Below, piece by piece: positions 34,420 through 64,000 of a DNA stretch of 64,000 nucleotides. The DNA is taken from NCBI RefSeq assembly GCF_965638725.1, contig NC_134951.1:496001-560000 (forward strand), given 5' to 3'. The DNA is from Aptenodytes patagonicus (taxonomy: Eukaryota > Chordata > Aves > Sphenisciformes > Spheniscidae). The position numbers were made by a program, and so were the translations under genes. The notes below the pieces were generated by a model. It was given only the letters and a program-made list of their open reading frames with translations. It did no database searches and was not told the DNA's origin. How positions within the stretch are numbered: position 1 is the stretch's first letter; each line of letters opens with the position of its first letter.

Positions 34420-35930
34420 CACGGGTGAAGGGCCAAGGATGCTCCGGTAGAGGCGGCCGCCCGTGCCGCCGAGCCCGGGGTGCTGCGGGAGCGCGAGCAG
34501 CCGGTACTGGTCCCCGCGGGCACCTTGGCGCGGCACGCTCTACGGCACGCGCCACGGCACGGCCACACCCGAGCGCGTGTGGGGCGCGCTGCCACGGTAG
34601 AAGGGTGCCGGGTGCCCGGCGGCATCCCCCGGCCCCGTTACGGGGTCCCCGTCACACCCCAGGCGCTGACCCCAGGCTGTGCCGGGTGGGTGCGTCGCAG
34701 GCGGCACTGCGGCAGGCCGGCGGCGCGGCGGGCACCGACCCCGGGGGTCCTGCCAGCCCTCGGGGGGGGGGGGGGGGTGTGGTGCCGGCCCGGGGCTGCG
34801 GGGGGTCCCCGGGCAGAGACCGGAGCCGCTGGGGGGGGGTCCCCGGGCAGAGAGCCGGCGCCGCCCGCCCGCCGGTGCGGGGGTGCTGGGCAGGGCGCAG
34901 CCCCGCTGCGGGGCCGGGCCCCGGGTGAGGTGCGGGGGGCGGCGGGGCGAGGCGCGGCCCGGGGGCGAGGGGCGGCCGCGCTGGCGCTGCGGCGGGGCCC
35001 CGGTGCCCGGCTGCGGGGGGGCGCGGCGGGGCGCCGGCCCCGCCAGCCCCGGGGCGGCCCCGCAGACAAAGCCCGGTGCCGCCCAGCACAAAGGATGCTC
35101 CGAGCCGGGGCGGGGCCGCCCGGGAGCCCCCGCGGAACAATGGGCCGGGCCCGGCGGGACCCCCCGCCCGCCCGCCCCCCCCCTCCCCCCGCCCCCGCGC
35201 CCCGGCCGCCCCGGGGTCCCCGCTCCTCCGCGCCCCGCGCACCTGCTGCTCCGCACCCGGTCGCGACACGGCGCCGCCGAGGGAGCTGGGCCCGCTGGGG
35301 CGGGGCGGCCCCGTCGCCACACCCCGCCGAGGCCAGCCCCTCGCGCTGTCGCGACACCACCGCCCTGTCGCGACAGGTGACTCGCCGTACGTGGGCGGGG
35401 CCACACACAACCTTTCTGCCCCGCGACACCCCGCGAGGCGCCCCACGGGGGGGTGGCGGCGGGGCACTCCCCCTCCTCGCCTGTCGCGACACCCCCGCCT
35501 GTCGCGATACACGCACCTGTCGCGATTGTCCCACCCGTCGCGATACGGCCGCGACAAGTCAGGTCCCGCCGGTGCGGGGACGTGCGGGAACAGCCCAGCC
35601 CAGCCCACCCCGCCCGGCCCCGCCGGTACCTCCCGCTCCCGCTCCGGCTGCGCCCGCCGCGCTCCCCGTCCGCGATCGCCTCTCACCCAAACCTGCGCGG
35701 CGGGGGCGGGGCCTGCCCGCCGCCCCGGCCAATCGCCGCCCGTCTTCCCCGCCGGGGACGGGGGCCAGGCCCCCCCAGCAGGGTGGGCTGCGCGCGGCCT
35801 GACTGACAGGCGATGGGGCGGGGCCGGCGCCCAGGACCCCGCCCAGCGGCGGCCACCTGCCCGCGCGGTTGCCGTGGTGACGGGAGCCGGCACAAAGGCG
35901 CGCGGGGGCGGCCCCGAGTAACCCCGGCCC
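34420..35930 (-). promoter_or_regulatory. DPYSL5: CpG island, candidate DPYSL5 promoter
   Basis: This is the densest CpG island upstream of DPYSL5. It contains several GC boxes (GGGGCGGGGCC), an inverted CCAAT box near 35727-35735, and a minus-strand GTGAGA donor-like site at 35681-35686. Its position about 5 kb upstream of the ATG exon and on the correct side makes it the best DPYSL5 promoter candidate. A plus-strand divergent transcript is equally possible. Confidence 0.45.
35261..35543. repeat. Cluster of seven TCGCGA palindromes
   Basis: TCGCGA occurs at 35261, 35349, 35368, 35484, 35502, 35520 and 35538. Three of these are perfect TGTCGCGACA decamers (35347, 35366, 35482). The spacing is irregular and the intervening sequence is not repeated, so this is not a simple tandem array. 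Confidence 0.92.
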
Positions 35931-36327
35931 CCCCGCGGCACTCGATGGCACCTCCCCATGGCCCCCCGACCCCCCTGACCCCCCCCGGCCCCCCGTGCGC
36001 CCCCCGTGGCCCCTTCAGGCACCTCCCCACGGGACCCCCCCATAACACCCCCCGGTCGCCCCCCCATGCCCCCCCCCATGGCCCCCTCACCCCCGGTGGC
36101 ACTCGATGGCACCTCCCCATGGCCCCCCTGACCCCCCTGGCACCTCCTCACGGCCCCCCCCCGGGACCCCGTGGCACCCCTATAGACCCCCACCGTGGCC
36201 CCTCCCGACGACCCATTTCCCCCCCAGGGTAACCCCCCCCCACGACACCCCCCCATGGCACCCCCTGACACCCCCCATAGCGTCACATCGCGCCCCCATG
36301 GCCACCCATGACATCGCCATAAGCCCC

Positions 36328-37000
36328 TCCCAGTACAGCCCGGTGACACCCAGTACAGCCCAGCAACACCCAGCAGCACCCAGTACAGCCCAGCAACACC
36401 CAGTACAGCCCGGTGACACCCAGTACAGCCCAGCAACACCCAGTACAGCCCGGTGACACCCAGTACAGCCCAGCAACACCCAGTACAGCCCGGCGACAGC
36501 CAGCAGCACCCAGTACAGCCCAGCAACACCCAGTACAGCCCGGTGACACCCAGTACAGCCTGGTAACACCCAGTACAGCCCAGCAACACCCAGTACAGCC
36601 CGGTGACACCCAGCACAGCCTGGTAACACCCAGTACAGCCCAGCAACACCCAGTACAGCCCGGCGACACCCAGCAGCACCCAGTACAGCCCAGCAACACC
36701 CAGTACAGCCCGGTGACACCCAGTACAGCCTGGTAACACCCAGTACAGCCCAGCAACACCCAGTACAGCCCAGCGACACCCAGCAGTGCCCAGCACAGCC
36801 CAGTAACACCCAGTACAGCCCAGCAACACCCAGCGGTGCCCAGCACAGCCCAGTAACACCCAGTACAGCCCAGCAACACCCAGCGGTGCCCAGCACAGCC
36901 CAGTAACACCCAGTACAGCCCAGCAACACCCAGCGGTGCCCAGCACAGCCCAGTAACACCCAGTACAGCCCAGTAACACCCAGCAGTGCCCAGCACAGCC
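36328..37000. repeat. 20-bp minisatellite (~33 copies)
   Basis: Units are CAGTACAGCCCAGCAACACC or CAGTACAGCCCGGTGACACC, with occasional 10-bp half units (CAGCAGCACC). The right side shifts to CAGCGGTGCCCAGCACAGCC variants. Long frames across it on the minus strand (ALGVTGLYW-type repeats) are artefacts. Confidence 0.95.
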
Positions 37001-37654
37001 CACACGCAGCCCCACGCACCCAGCGTGTGAGGACGGGGCACAGGAGGACACGGTGGTGCTGTCCCGTCCCCTGTGCGCAGCCCGGGGGAACCGGTGGCAC
37101 GGGGCACCCTGCGTGCAGGATGCGGCCCTCGGCGCCCAACGGTGCCGGGGCTGGCGCATGGGGTGGGGACATGGGGCTGGGTCGGGGTGCTGGAGGGACC
37201 CACTGCCCCATCCCCATCGCCATCTCCTGTCCCTGTCCCATCACCATCCCGGCTGTGCCGCCCCGTCCTCGGGGACTGCCCGGCTCTGCCGGGTCCCTTT
37301 CCTTCCCCCAGCCCAACCAAGCCCCCGTCCCCCAGCCTCTCCTCGCAGGGCAAGCGCTGCAGTCCCCGAGCATGGCGGTGGCCTTCAGCTGAGCTCGCTC
37401 CTGGTCTTTGATGTCTTCCTTGTATTAGAGGACACCGGGGGCTCCAGTTCAGGTTGTGTCTGCCAGGACCCCCCCAGTGCCTTCCAGCAGCGCTGCCCCC
37501 AGCCTGTACGGCTGCCAGGGGCTCTGCCTGCCCGGGGCAAGACTTTGCATTTGCCCTCATAAGGTCCCCACTGGCCTTGTTCCTCCAGCCTGGCTCGGTC
37601 CCGCTGGTGGCAGCTCTGCCCTCAAGCAGAGTGACAGCTCCCTGCGGATTTGGT
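37001..37654. other. Intergenic spacer
   Basis: Unique GC-rich sequence between the minisatellite and the CR1 fragment. I see no supported gene. Confidence 0.5.
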
Positions 37655-38525
37655 TGTCACAGAACGGTTTGGGTGGGAAGGGACCTCTAAAGGTCATCTA
37701 GTCCAACCCCCCTGCCGTGGGCAGGGACATCTGCAACTAGAGCAGGTTGCTCAGAGCCCCGTCCAGCCTGGCCTGGAATGTTTCCAGGGACGGGGCATCC
37801 ACCACCTCTCTGGGCAACCTGGGCCAGTGTCTCACCACCCTCAGCGTAAAAAATGTCTTCCTTCTGTCTAGTCTAACTCTCCCCCCGTTTAGTTTAAAGC
37901 CATTCCCCCTTGTCCTGTCGCTACAGGCCCTATTAAAAACTCTGTCCCCACCTTTTTTATAAGCCCCCTTTAAGTACTGACAGGCTGCAATAAGGTCTCC
38001 CCGGAGCCTTCTCTTCTCCGGGCTGAACGACCCCAACTCTCTCAGCCTTTCTCCATAGCAGAGGTGTTCCAGCCCTCTGGTCATCCTCGTGTCCCTCCTC
38101 TGGACCCGCTCCAACCGGTCCGTGTCTTTCCTGTGCTGAGGACCCCAGAGCTGGACGCAGTGCTGCAGGGGGGGTCTCACCAGAGCAGAGTAGAGGGGCA
38201 GAATCCCCTCCCTCGACCTGCTGGCCACGCTGCTGGTGGTGCAGCCCAGGGTACGATTGTCCTTCTGGGCTGCGAGCGCACATTGCTGGCTCATGTCCAG
38301 CTTTTCACCCACCAGTACCCCCAAGTCCTTCTTGGCAGGGCTGCTCTCAATCTCTTCATCCCCCAGCTTGTCTTGATACCGGGGGTTGCCCCGACCCAGG
38401 TGCAGGACCTTGCACTTGGCCTTGTTGGACCTCAGGAGGTTCATATGCGCCCACCCCCCCAGCCTGCCCAGGTCCCTGGGGTGCCAGCCCTCCCCGCCTC
38501 CAATGCTGACTGCAAGCGTGTTACC
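37655..38525 (-). mobile_element. CR1 LINE fragment (3' end)
   Basis: The minus strand encodes the C-terminal end of a CR1 ORF2. Recognisable stretches are K-D-L-G-V-L-V, L-Y-S-A-L-V-R-P, L-R-G-D-L-I-A-A-C-Q-Y-L-K and L-D-G-A-L-S-N-L-L. After the stop, the short 3'UTR includes the typical GGTTGGACTAGATGACCTTT segment at about 37690-37715. It is 5'-truncated, as most CR1 copies are. The reading frame is still open for ~260 codons, so it is moderately young. Bird-typical. Confidence 0.93.
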
Positions 38526-39604
38526 CACAGACCGCAGCGAGTGCTGCCCAGCCGCCCCGACAACCCGGGGACCCCGGCGCGGTGCCCTGCGGCACCCGCT
38601 CACCGCCAGCCCCTGGCAGAGCGCGGCTCCCCAATCCGCCAGCCGTACCCACCGCTTCCCCACCCCGTGTCCACCCACCAGACCCCATGTTCCAGCGTGG
38701 GCACACACGCTCAGCACCGGCTATTCAGGGATGTGGCATTTGCCTTTCTCCACCCCTCAGGGATGTCCCCCTGTCCCCGTCACCTTCTGGCGATGACCAA
38801 GAGGGGCTCACAAGGACCTCGGCAGCCCCTGGGAACGCTTGGGTGCAGCCCCTGGGGGGTCTGGGTGTCTCAGGAGAGCCCCAGCCTGGTTCTCCACCAT
38901 TTTGGGCAGTTTTCCTCCTCCAGCTCCATCTCCAGGCACTTGTCACCCGTCCCTGCCCTCCCCAGCCCCAGCCTGTCCCCTGGGCAGCCCCTGACCCCCT
39001 GCCCCACCCCAGCCCCAGCTGAGCTCCAGCGTCCCTGCGTGCCCCCACAGCCCGTCCCCGCCACCGTCCTGTCCCCGTCCCCACGACCTGCCCGGCCCCT
39101 CACCCCCACCAGCCCCTCTCCTGGGCTCCGTCCCACGAGGGGTCCCCTGGGCCACGCTTAAGACCCAACCACCGACCTCCGGGTCCGGCGTGGGGACTGG
39201 GGGGGGTCCCCAGGAGTCTCGCCACCCACCCGGCGCTGCCCAGCTGGAGGGGAAACTGAGGCAGGAGCTGCGCGGGGCAGTTTCCTCACCCACAGCTCAT
39301 GGGGCAGAAATGTGGGGTCCCGCTCTGCTGGGGGCCCTGCACCCCCACACCCCAGTGCTGCACAAGCAAAGCCCCCAGTGCCCTGCGCCGGGAGCCGTGC
39401 TCAGGCCACAGCCCCCCGCACCTGGGACGGGGACGCCGCCGTTGCGTGGACCCCACCACCCACTGGGACCCCACCACCCATTGAAAACCCACCGCCTGCC
39501 GGGACCCCCCCCCCAGGACACCGACAGGACACAGAGCACAGGACCGCAGGTTTGTTTTTTTTTTTTCTCTTTTTTTTTTCCTCTTTTTTTCTTTTTTTTT
39601 TTTG
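38526..39604. other. Intergenic region upstream of DPYSL5 / downstream of DNMT3A
   Basis: C-rich unique sequence, then a T/C-rich tract at 39549-39603 (A-rich on the minus strand) immediately beyond the DNMT3A poly(A) signal. No gene is seen. Confidence 0.5.
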
Positions 39605-42600
39605 CACAAAAACAGTACATTTATTCAAGTGTTCTCCAGCACAAGTACATTAGAAAGGAGCTCGTCTGTATTATACTCTTCTGGGCACCAAAGAAAAAAA
39701 AAGGAGGATGGGATGGAAGCGGAACGGACAGACTTTCTACATCTGCTGCACGCATTGACCTTTAATTAGTTCAGAACAGCTATGTCACGAGCAATACTTA
39801 CACAGATACAACAGAGTGCCGGGCAAGCCCCGCGGGCCAGAACCATACGGTGAAATGCACAGTATTCAGCGGCAATAAATAGAGAAGCGACCCTAAAAAA
39901 ACAAACCAACAAAAAACAAAAGGAACGAACCGAGAAAGAGAAAAGTAGAAAATAAAACGGGGTGGTGGGGGGGGGGGTGTGTGTGGGGGGGAAGAGCAGC
40001 TGGGGACGCTGGGCCGGGGTGGCCGCGGCGGCGCCGCCGGCACTGCCGGGAATGTGGCGGTCAGGCGCGGGCTGAGCCAAATCATAGGAGAGGAGGGTAC
40101 CGAACTCTATGTGTTTATTCCTCGGTATGAGTACATGATTCCCCACAAATAGTTAAGCGTCAGCTACTTCAATGTCTAGGCTAAAACACATGAAATCTCT
40201 TGTTTAGTTTTCAAGTACAAAGTTAAAATGCCTTTTTGTTTTTTGTTTTTTTTTTTAATAATAATATATAAGAGTAAAATAATAGTGCTCTTTGAAACTC
40301 CACTACAAGAAAACAAAACAAACAGTCATTGTCCAGACAGCAGACTTAATTTAACAATATATATTTTTAATAAAATGTTTTAGCACCGTGTTTGTCACCT
40401 ACTCCCTCGGTGGATCTTAAGGAATTTAGGCTTTTTTTTGTTTTTACTTTTTCATCTAGGGCTGTGCAACAAAATTTGTCTGTTTGTTTTAAAAAAAGAT
40501 GTGAGTCGGGTACGTTAAAAACTGAACTCTTTCCCCAGGCGTCCCCACGGTCCCCACCACCGCCGGCGGCTGCCGCGGAGCTGCTGATGTGCCCCCGGCA
40601 CCACCGAGCCGAGCCCGGCGCCGCCCCGGCACCTTTCCAGTTGTGCCGCGACGGGAACCTGCTTCCCGCCAGCACCGGCTCCGGCACCGGCCGGGGCGTC
40701 CCAGCCGTGGGCGCCTGGGGCGGGTGCAGGAGCTGCCTGGGACGCGCTAACGCCGCACCGGGCGGGCACCCCGTGCTGCAAAGCCGGCTGGGACCCGGCT
40801 CGCGAAAGGCGCTGCGGGGCCGAGAGGGTCCCAGGGAAGCGCTGCAGGGCTGCGCCAGGCCGGTGCGGCGCAGCGGGGCCCGCTGCGACCCCCAAACCCT
40901 GCTGCGGGGCTGCGCCAGGCTCCCACCCAGCGCTGCAGGGCCGTGCAGGACCTGCAAACATTGCTGCAGGGCCGTGCACGGCTCGCCAACGATGCTGCAG
41001 GGCCGTGCAGGATTTGCACCTGGCGCCGCAGGGCTGCCTATCGCTTGCACCTGGCGCCGCAGGGCCATGCAAGGCTTGCCTGCAGGACCATGCAGGACTC
41101 GCACCCGGCACTGCAGGGCCATGCAGAACCTGCAGACAGTGCCGCAGGGCCTTGCAAAGCTCGGTCCCAGAGCTGCAGGGCCATGCAGTACTTGCACCCG
41201 GCGCTGCAGGGCCATGCAGGACTTGCAAATGGTGCTGCAAGATCGTGCAGCACTAGCACCCAGCACTGCAGGGCCGTGTAGCACTGGCACCCAGTGCTGC
41301 AGGCCGTGCAGGACCAGCACCCAGCGCTGCAGGGCCACACAAGACTCGCACCCGGTGCTGCAGCGCCATGCAGGACCCACAGACAGTGCTGCAGGGCCGT
41401 GCAAGACTCGCCAACGGTGCTGCAGGGCCATGTAGCACTTGCACCCAGTGCTGCAGAGCCGTGCAGGACCTGCAGGCAGCGCAAGACTCGCACGCAATGC
41501 CGCAGGGCCGTGCAGGACCCGCTAACAGTGCTGCAGGGCCATGCCGCACTTGCACCTGGTGCTGTGGGCCATGCAGGACCTGCAGTGCTGCAGGGCGGTG
41601 CAGGACCCACAGCTGGTGCTGCAGAGCTGTGCAGGACCTGCAAGCGGTGCTGCAGGGCCATGCAAGACTCACATGCGATGCTGCAGGGCCACGCAGGACC
41701 TGCAAACAGCGCTGCAGGGCCACGTAGCACTTGCACCCGGTGCTGCGGGCCATGCAGGACCTGCAGACAGCGCCGCAGGGCCATGCAGGGCTCACACCCG
41801 GCGCTGCCGCAGCAGGCGGGAGCTGCGCGAAGTGCAGCAGTCCTGTGCCAGACTTGCCCCGGCGCTGCAGGGCAGCGCGGGATCCGGCCCCGGGACTAAG
41901 CCAGAGCCCACAGCCACGGCTCAGCGCCCGGGGCCGGGGGACCGCGTCCCGCCTCGCCTCCTTTACCACCTGGCAAAGCTGGGCCCCGCGGTGCCCCCCA
42001 CCGCGGCCGCCCCGCGCCGGCTCAGCTCCCCGCGCTGCCCACACCGACAGAGGGGCCTCCGAACCCCCGGTAGCACCAGGCACGGTGGGGAGGTGGGGGG
42101 GCCCCGGGGCCGCCCCCCGCCCACCCCTGCCGCCGTCGGTTCCAGCACCTCTCAGCACCCCGGGGCCGCCGGCGCGGCTCGCTGCCAATTAGCCAGCACC
42201 CCGCACCGAGCAGCCGGCGGCCCCCGCCCGCACACGGACCCCCGGCACCTTTCACAGTTAGAAAATAGACGGCAACGGGCTGGAGACCCTCCGTGAGCCT
42301 CCCCCGCGCTGTAGCACCAGTCCCTGCCCCCGCCGGAGACCCTCCGCTCCAGCGCCGGGCACAGGATCCGGCCACCCCAGCAGGCACCGGGGATGTGGGG
42401 CAATGCCCCCGCACCGAGCCGGATCTACCGACCTCCCGCGGCACCCACAGCTGCCAAACAAGTAGCACCATCCACAGCAATGCCAGCACCTGCCCGCGTC
42501 CTGCCTGCACCCTGCCTGCACGCACCACGGCTCCCCTCTGCACCGCCAACGCCGCCGCGGCTCCCGGCCCCCTGCGGCCGGGCCTGCCCGCCCTCGACAC

Positions 42601-44309
42601 CGACACAGACACCACCGCTCCCGCGGCATCTCCGTGCCCACCGTGCACCTCACAGGCGCCCATCACCCCGGAAAGAGGGTATGGGGCCGCCCCCGGCACG
42701 GGGCACCGACGGGACACAGTTGCTCCAAAACCACGCTCGGACAGAGGAGCGATGCCCCGAGCCGCCCGGTGCACAAGGCAATGCCGTAGGCAGCACCGGG
42801 GTCCCATCCCAGCTCACCAGGGCATCACCCTCCTGCCGACCAGCCCGGCCCCGCGGATGTAGCACCAGGGTCCGGGGACCCGCAGCCGTCCCCGTCCCGC
42901 GCCGGAAGCGCCCCAGCCACGCTCCGGCACCGCTCCGTCCTGCGCTTGCTTCCTGCCTGCCTCTCGCCCTGCCCGCGTCCCTGCCGGCGCGGCACCGCCA
43001 CAGCTTTCGGCAAGAGCCTGATTCACAGCACCCCGTGCCCCGCACCGCCCCGGCAGGCAGCACCTGCAGGTGAGGAGCAGGCAGGAGCAACCCCGCCGCT
43101 GCCGCCGGGGCGGGGTGGGGTGGGGTGGGTGGATGGGTGGGGGGGACAACCAGCACCGGCCTGGCCGGGGACGCCACGTACGCAGAAGAGCACCAGTACG
43201 TTTGTGCGCGTCGCGGGCAGGGCGGGCAGCGCGGGCAGGGCCGGGCAGGGCCGGGCAGGGCGGCCACCACCGCCGCCGCCGCCACCGAGGGAGGCGCTTC
43301 CTTTTAGGACAGAAAAAGGTTATTGCATGACTCGGGATGGAGACGCTTCCCGCCCGGCCGCCGCCCCGGCCCCCTCCCGCGCCGCTCGCTCGGAAAGGCC
43401 CGGCACGTAAGGCAACATGGAAGCTGATGTCTCGACTCACCCCGCTGTTTAAAAGCACCATTATGAAGTCAGGTTGTACAGTAGTAACAGTACCTTTTAT
43501 ATATATATATATCTATATCTCATATCTATCATATATATATAAACTGTAAACAAGAGGTAACGGCGGCTTCTAAGATTTGCTTTCTTCAAGGTTTCCCATA
43601 TGGTAGGCACCCAAAATACTGTAGAAAAGGTGTGTGTTGTGGTGTGTGTGTTCTCGGCTTCCCTGCCAGTTGGGTTGGCTCCATATCACCAGTGAACGGT
43701 GCTGGTGGAAAAGAGTGAGGCTCAGTCGCTGGGCGTTGCGGAGCCGGCCGAGCGCCTCCCTGCCGCTTCGCGCTCCCCCCAAGCTCGCCGGGCCGGCGGC
43801 CGGGCCGCGCGCTCGGCGCAGACGGAGCGGGTCTCCTTCGCCTCCGCCTCTCCCGGCTGGGGTTTCCCGCTGCCGTTTCCCCTCCTCCGAGAGCAGAGCT
43901 GGCGACGGCGTCTCGTCTCGCCCGCTGCTCCGAGAAGCAGAAACCAAACCAACAGAAAAACCCAGCCAGAAAAGAGCGGAAAATTAAAAGGTTACCCAAA
44001 AAAAAAATGGTTTTGGTTTTTTGTTTGTGTTTTTTTTTTTTCGTTTCGTTTTTGTTTTTTTTGTCATTTTCATTGGTTTTTTTTGTGGTTTTTTTTTTTT
44101 TTTTAAATAGGCTAAAAGCTGAACATTGGAAATTCAGGAGAGGACACTGAACCCTTTCGCTCGGGGAGACGTGTGCCGGGTTCCCGTCGGGCTGCTAAAT
44201 CCCGTCTCCTTCTGGGTGCTGACTCTTCTCTCATTCCGTGTTTTCACTTCTCTTAGCGTGGATGGTTTTGTTTCTGACTCGCTGTGTCACCAGTTCCTGT
44301 CTGTCCCTC
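39605..44309 (-). other. DNMT3A: DNMT3A 3' untranslated region
   Basis: A long 3'UTR follows the TAA at 44310-44312. The proximal part (43400-44310) and distal part (39605-40510) are AT-rich and look like conserved vertebrate DNMT3A 3'UTR. Minus-strand AATAAA signals lie at 40114-40119 and 39620-39625. The latter is followed by an A-rich genomic tract and is the likely main end. T-rich tracts lie at 43997-44104 and an (AT)n run at 43497-43545. The central 40.9-41.8 kb is a GC-rich minisatellite. Confidence 0.7.
40860..41815. repeat. DNMT3A: 31-bp minisatellite in DNMT3A 3'UTR
   Basis: About 30 copies of a 31-bp unit based on GCTGCAGGGCCATGCAGGAC followed by a variable TGCA-containing 11-mer. 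CTGCAG and TGCAGG recur in phase. The copies diverge from each other at several positions, so the array is not recent. Confidence 0.9.
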
Positions 44310-62285
<17,976 letters not shown>

Positions 62286-64000
62286 CTGCACACAGAACAG
62301 AGAGGAGCCATCAGCCGGGGGGACCAGCTCAGTGCTATGGGGCAGGGCACCCAGGCCCCCGCGGGGGAGAAGGGAGCCCACCTGCGACCCCCCAGCCCGG
62401 CTGGGGGCTGGCCCTGGACCGGGGAAGGGCACCCATCGCCGCCGTGTGAGGCCTGGGCTGTGCTCCCTGGGGGACGCTGGCTGCCGGGCCGTGAGCTGGC
62501 TGCTCCCACGCCCCCTCCCCACACCCCGGCTGGGGGGTTTGGGGAGTCTGGGGGGGGTGTCCGGGGGAGCGGCCCCCGCTGGGGCTGGGGCGGGCAGGGG
62601 AAGCACGCGGAGCCCCGCCGGCTTCCTGTGCTATCGGCACATCTCGCGCGCTGCAGGTATGCGCCGAGCCACTGCCGGGAAAGCAGCTAAAAATAACCCC
62701 GACCGTTTCTGGGGTTGCAAACCTCCACGCACCCTGAGCTGCCGGGGCCCGGGACCGAGCGGGGGCAGCCAGGTTGGAGCACGGGGTGCGCCGGCATGCA
62801 CATGCGGGGGCACCCACCCGCCCGTGCCTCGCTGCGGGCAGCATTGAGGCCAGTGGGTCCCTGTGCCGGGGAGGGCACCTCCCTCCTGGGCACCGGCATC
62901 CCCCTGTGCTTTGCCCTGCCTGCTGGGCACTGGCCGTCCCGGCACAGACCTGGGCGGCAGGGGAGGGGCTCGGCCGGGACCCCCGGTGCCCCCTCGCCGG
63001 CTGAACACGCACCCTGTTTTGCTGCAGGGAGCAACGTCCCCCAGGTCCTCGGGCTGTGCTGCACTCACAGCCACCTCGGACGCCCACCCAGCCCTGCATG
63101 ACACCCGGACAGTCCCTCGCAGCTGGCACATGGGGACCTGACCCCACCACGGCAGCCGGCCCCCGCCCCAGAAGCAGCAAGGCCCGAGCAGGAGAGCGGC
63201 CGAGAGCCCTGCTGTGAGTGCTGGGGGACACGAGGAAACAGCGAGGGATAGCGGGGGACGCTGGGGGACAGGGGATTTCTGGCTCCGTGCTGGGGGTCAG
63301 AGTGTGCGCATGCCCTGGGGGTGCCCGGGCAACCTGTCCTCCCGGCCCTGCCCACAGGCACGGGGATCTCAGGTGGGGAAACTGAGGCACAGGAGAGGGG
63401 ACCCGGGCCTGTTCCGAGATGGAGGTCCCCTCCGTCACCGGGTCCAGCAACCCAGGCACTGGGACTGGCCAAACTGGGGGGCACCGACCGAACTGGGGAC
63501 ATGCAGCTGGCATCCCCCCACCCCTCTGCCGCCCTGCCCGCTGTGCGGCTGGAGACGCAGAGCCCAGCACCGGTCCGTTACCAGTGCCAGGGTTGCCGCA
63601 GCACCTGCCTGCAACGGGCCACGGAGGCCTCGCGGCTGCAGCTCGCTGCCTGAGCATCCCACACATGCCCAGCATGGCCAGGGCTCAGCAAAGCCCCCGG
63701 CCTCGGCTCCTGCCCATCCCAGTGGCCCGCGGCAGCGCCGTGCCCCATGCTCTCTGCCGGCCTGCTGCGCCGATGGGCCAGGATGCAGAGTTACTGACCG
63801 ATGGCATGATCCTGCCCGAGACCTTCCCCCATCGGGGATTTTGGCAGGGATGGGACTGGGGGGGACAGTGAAGGGGTGCAGAGCTGATGAGGCAGCCGGT
63901 AAGTTGTGCTCGGGCAGCGCTGGAAGAGCAGGTCCTTGGCCCCGTGCTGGGTCAGAAGGGCAGCGAGAGGTAAAAAGCCAGCGTGCAAGGAGAAGGAACC
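62286..64000 (-). other. DNMT3A: DNMT3A intron continuing past window edge
   Basis: No further DNMT3A coding exon could be recognised to the right edge. The next upstream exon should end in phase 1 (first base of a Gly codon). GC-rich unique sequence with no other gene. Confidence 0.6.

Noticed and set aside
34652-37159. 835-codon minus-strand frame
   Set aside because: Half is the 20-bp minisatellite (20-bp period gives a 20-residue cycle) and half CpG island; no recognisable domain.
39285-39620. Lys-rich minus-strand frames near the T-rich tract
   Set aside because: Poly-A-like genomic tract just beyond the DNMT3A poly(A) signal; not coding.
43497-43545. TATA-rich (AT)n run as a promoter
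   Set aside because: Within the DNMT3A 3'UTR on the transcribed strand; no start-site features around it.

Overview
The window looks like a GC-rich piece of a bird chromosome. A CR1 LINE 3' end, a gammaretrovirus-like endogenous element, a full-length U1 snRNA gene and three compact vertebrate genes with conserved exon phases support this. I cannot name the species. Most very long open frames are by-products of GC richness and tandem repeats and are not genes.

Layout. 1-~4840: the 5' part of a minus-strand class I (gamma-like) endogenous retrovirus (LTR, leader with a tandem repeat, gag, and pro-pol running off the left edge). 5622-5785: a 164-nt U1 snRNA gene (+) with recognisable distal and proximal snRNA promoter elements. 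~6470-16250: MAPRE3 (EB3) on the minus strand, with coding exons at 7476-9686 and a probable non-coding first exon in a CpG island near 16.1 kb. ~17630-29847: DPYSL5 (CRMP5) on the minus strand, 12 coding exons encoding 564 residues. A TCGCGA-studded CpG island at 34.4-35.9 kb may be its promoter. 36.3-39.6 kb: a minisatellite and a CR1 fragment. ~39600-62285: DNMT3A on the minus strand, 19 coding exons from just upstream of the PWWP region to the stop codon. Its N-terminal exons lie beyond the right edge. The 3'UTR is about 4.7 kb. An intronic CpG island at 52.3-53.85 kb is a candidate promoter for the short DNMT3A2 form.

All three protein genes are transcribed right to left in the order DNMT3A > DPYSL5 > MAPRE3, with little intergenic space. 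Every coding exon was placed by reading frame plus splice sites, and exon lengths and phases sum exactly to complete proteins (MAPRE3 280 aa, DPYSL5 564 aa, DNMT3A 762 visible aa). The introns and UTRs hold many minisatellites: 22.9, 36.3, 40.9, 47.7, 53.8 and 57.7 kb.

Functional links: DPYSL5 and MAPRE3 both act on the neuronal cytoskeleton, and DNMT3A is a de novo DNA methyltransferase. No pathway ties the three together. The most unusual observations are a U1 gene altered in both protein-binding loops, a gag-pol frame with a second in-frame TGA just before the protease active site, a GC-AG intron in DNMT3A, a TGTCGCGACA palindrome cluster, and an inverted CCGAGC-repeat CpG island beside a 2.2-kb two-unit minisatellite inside DNMT3A.
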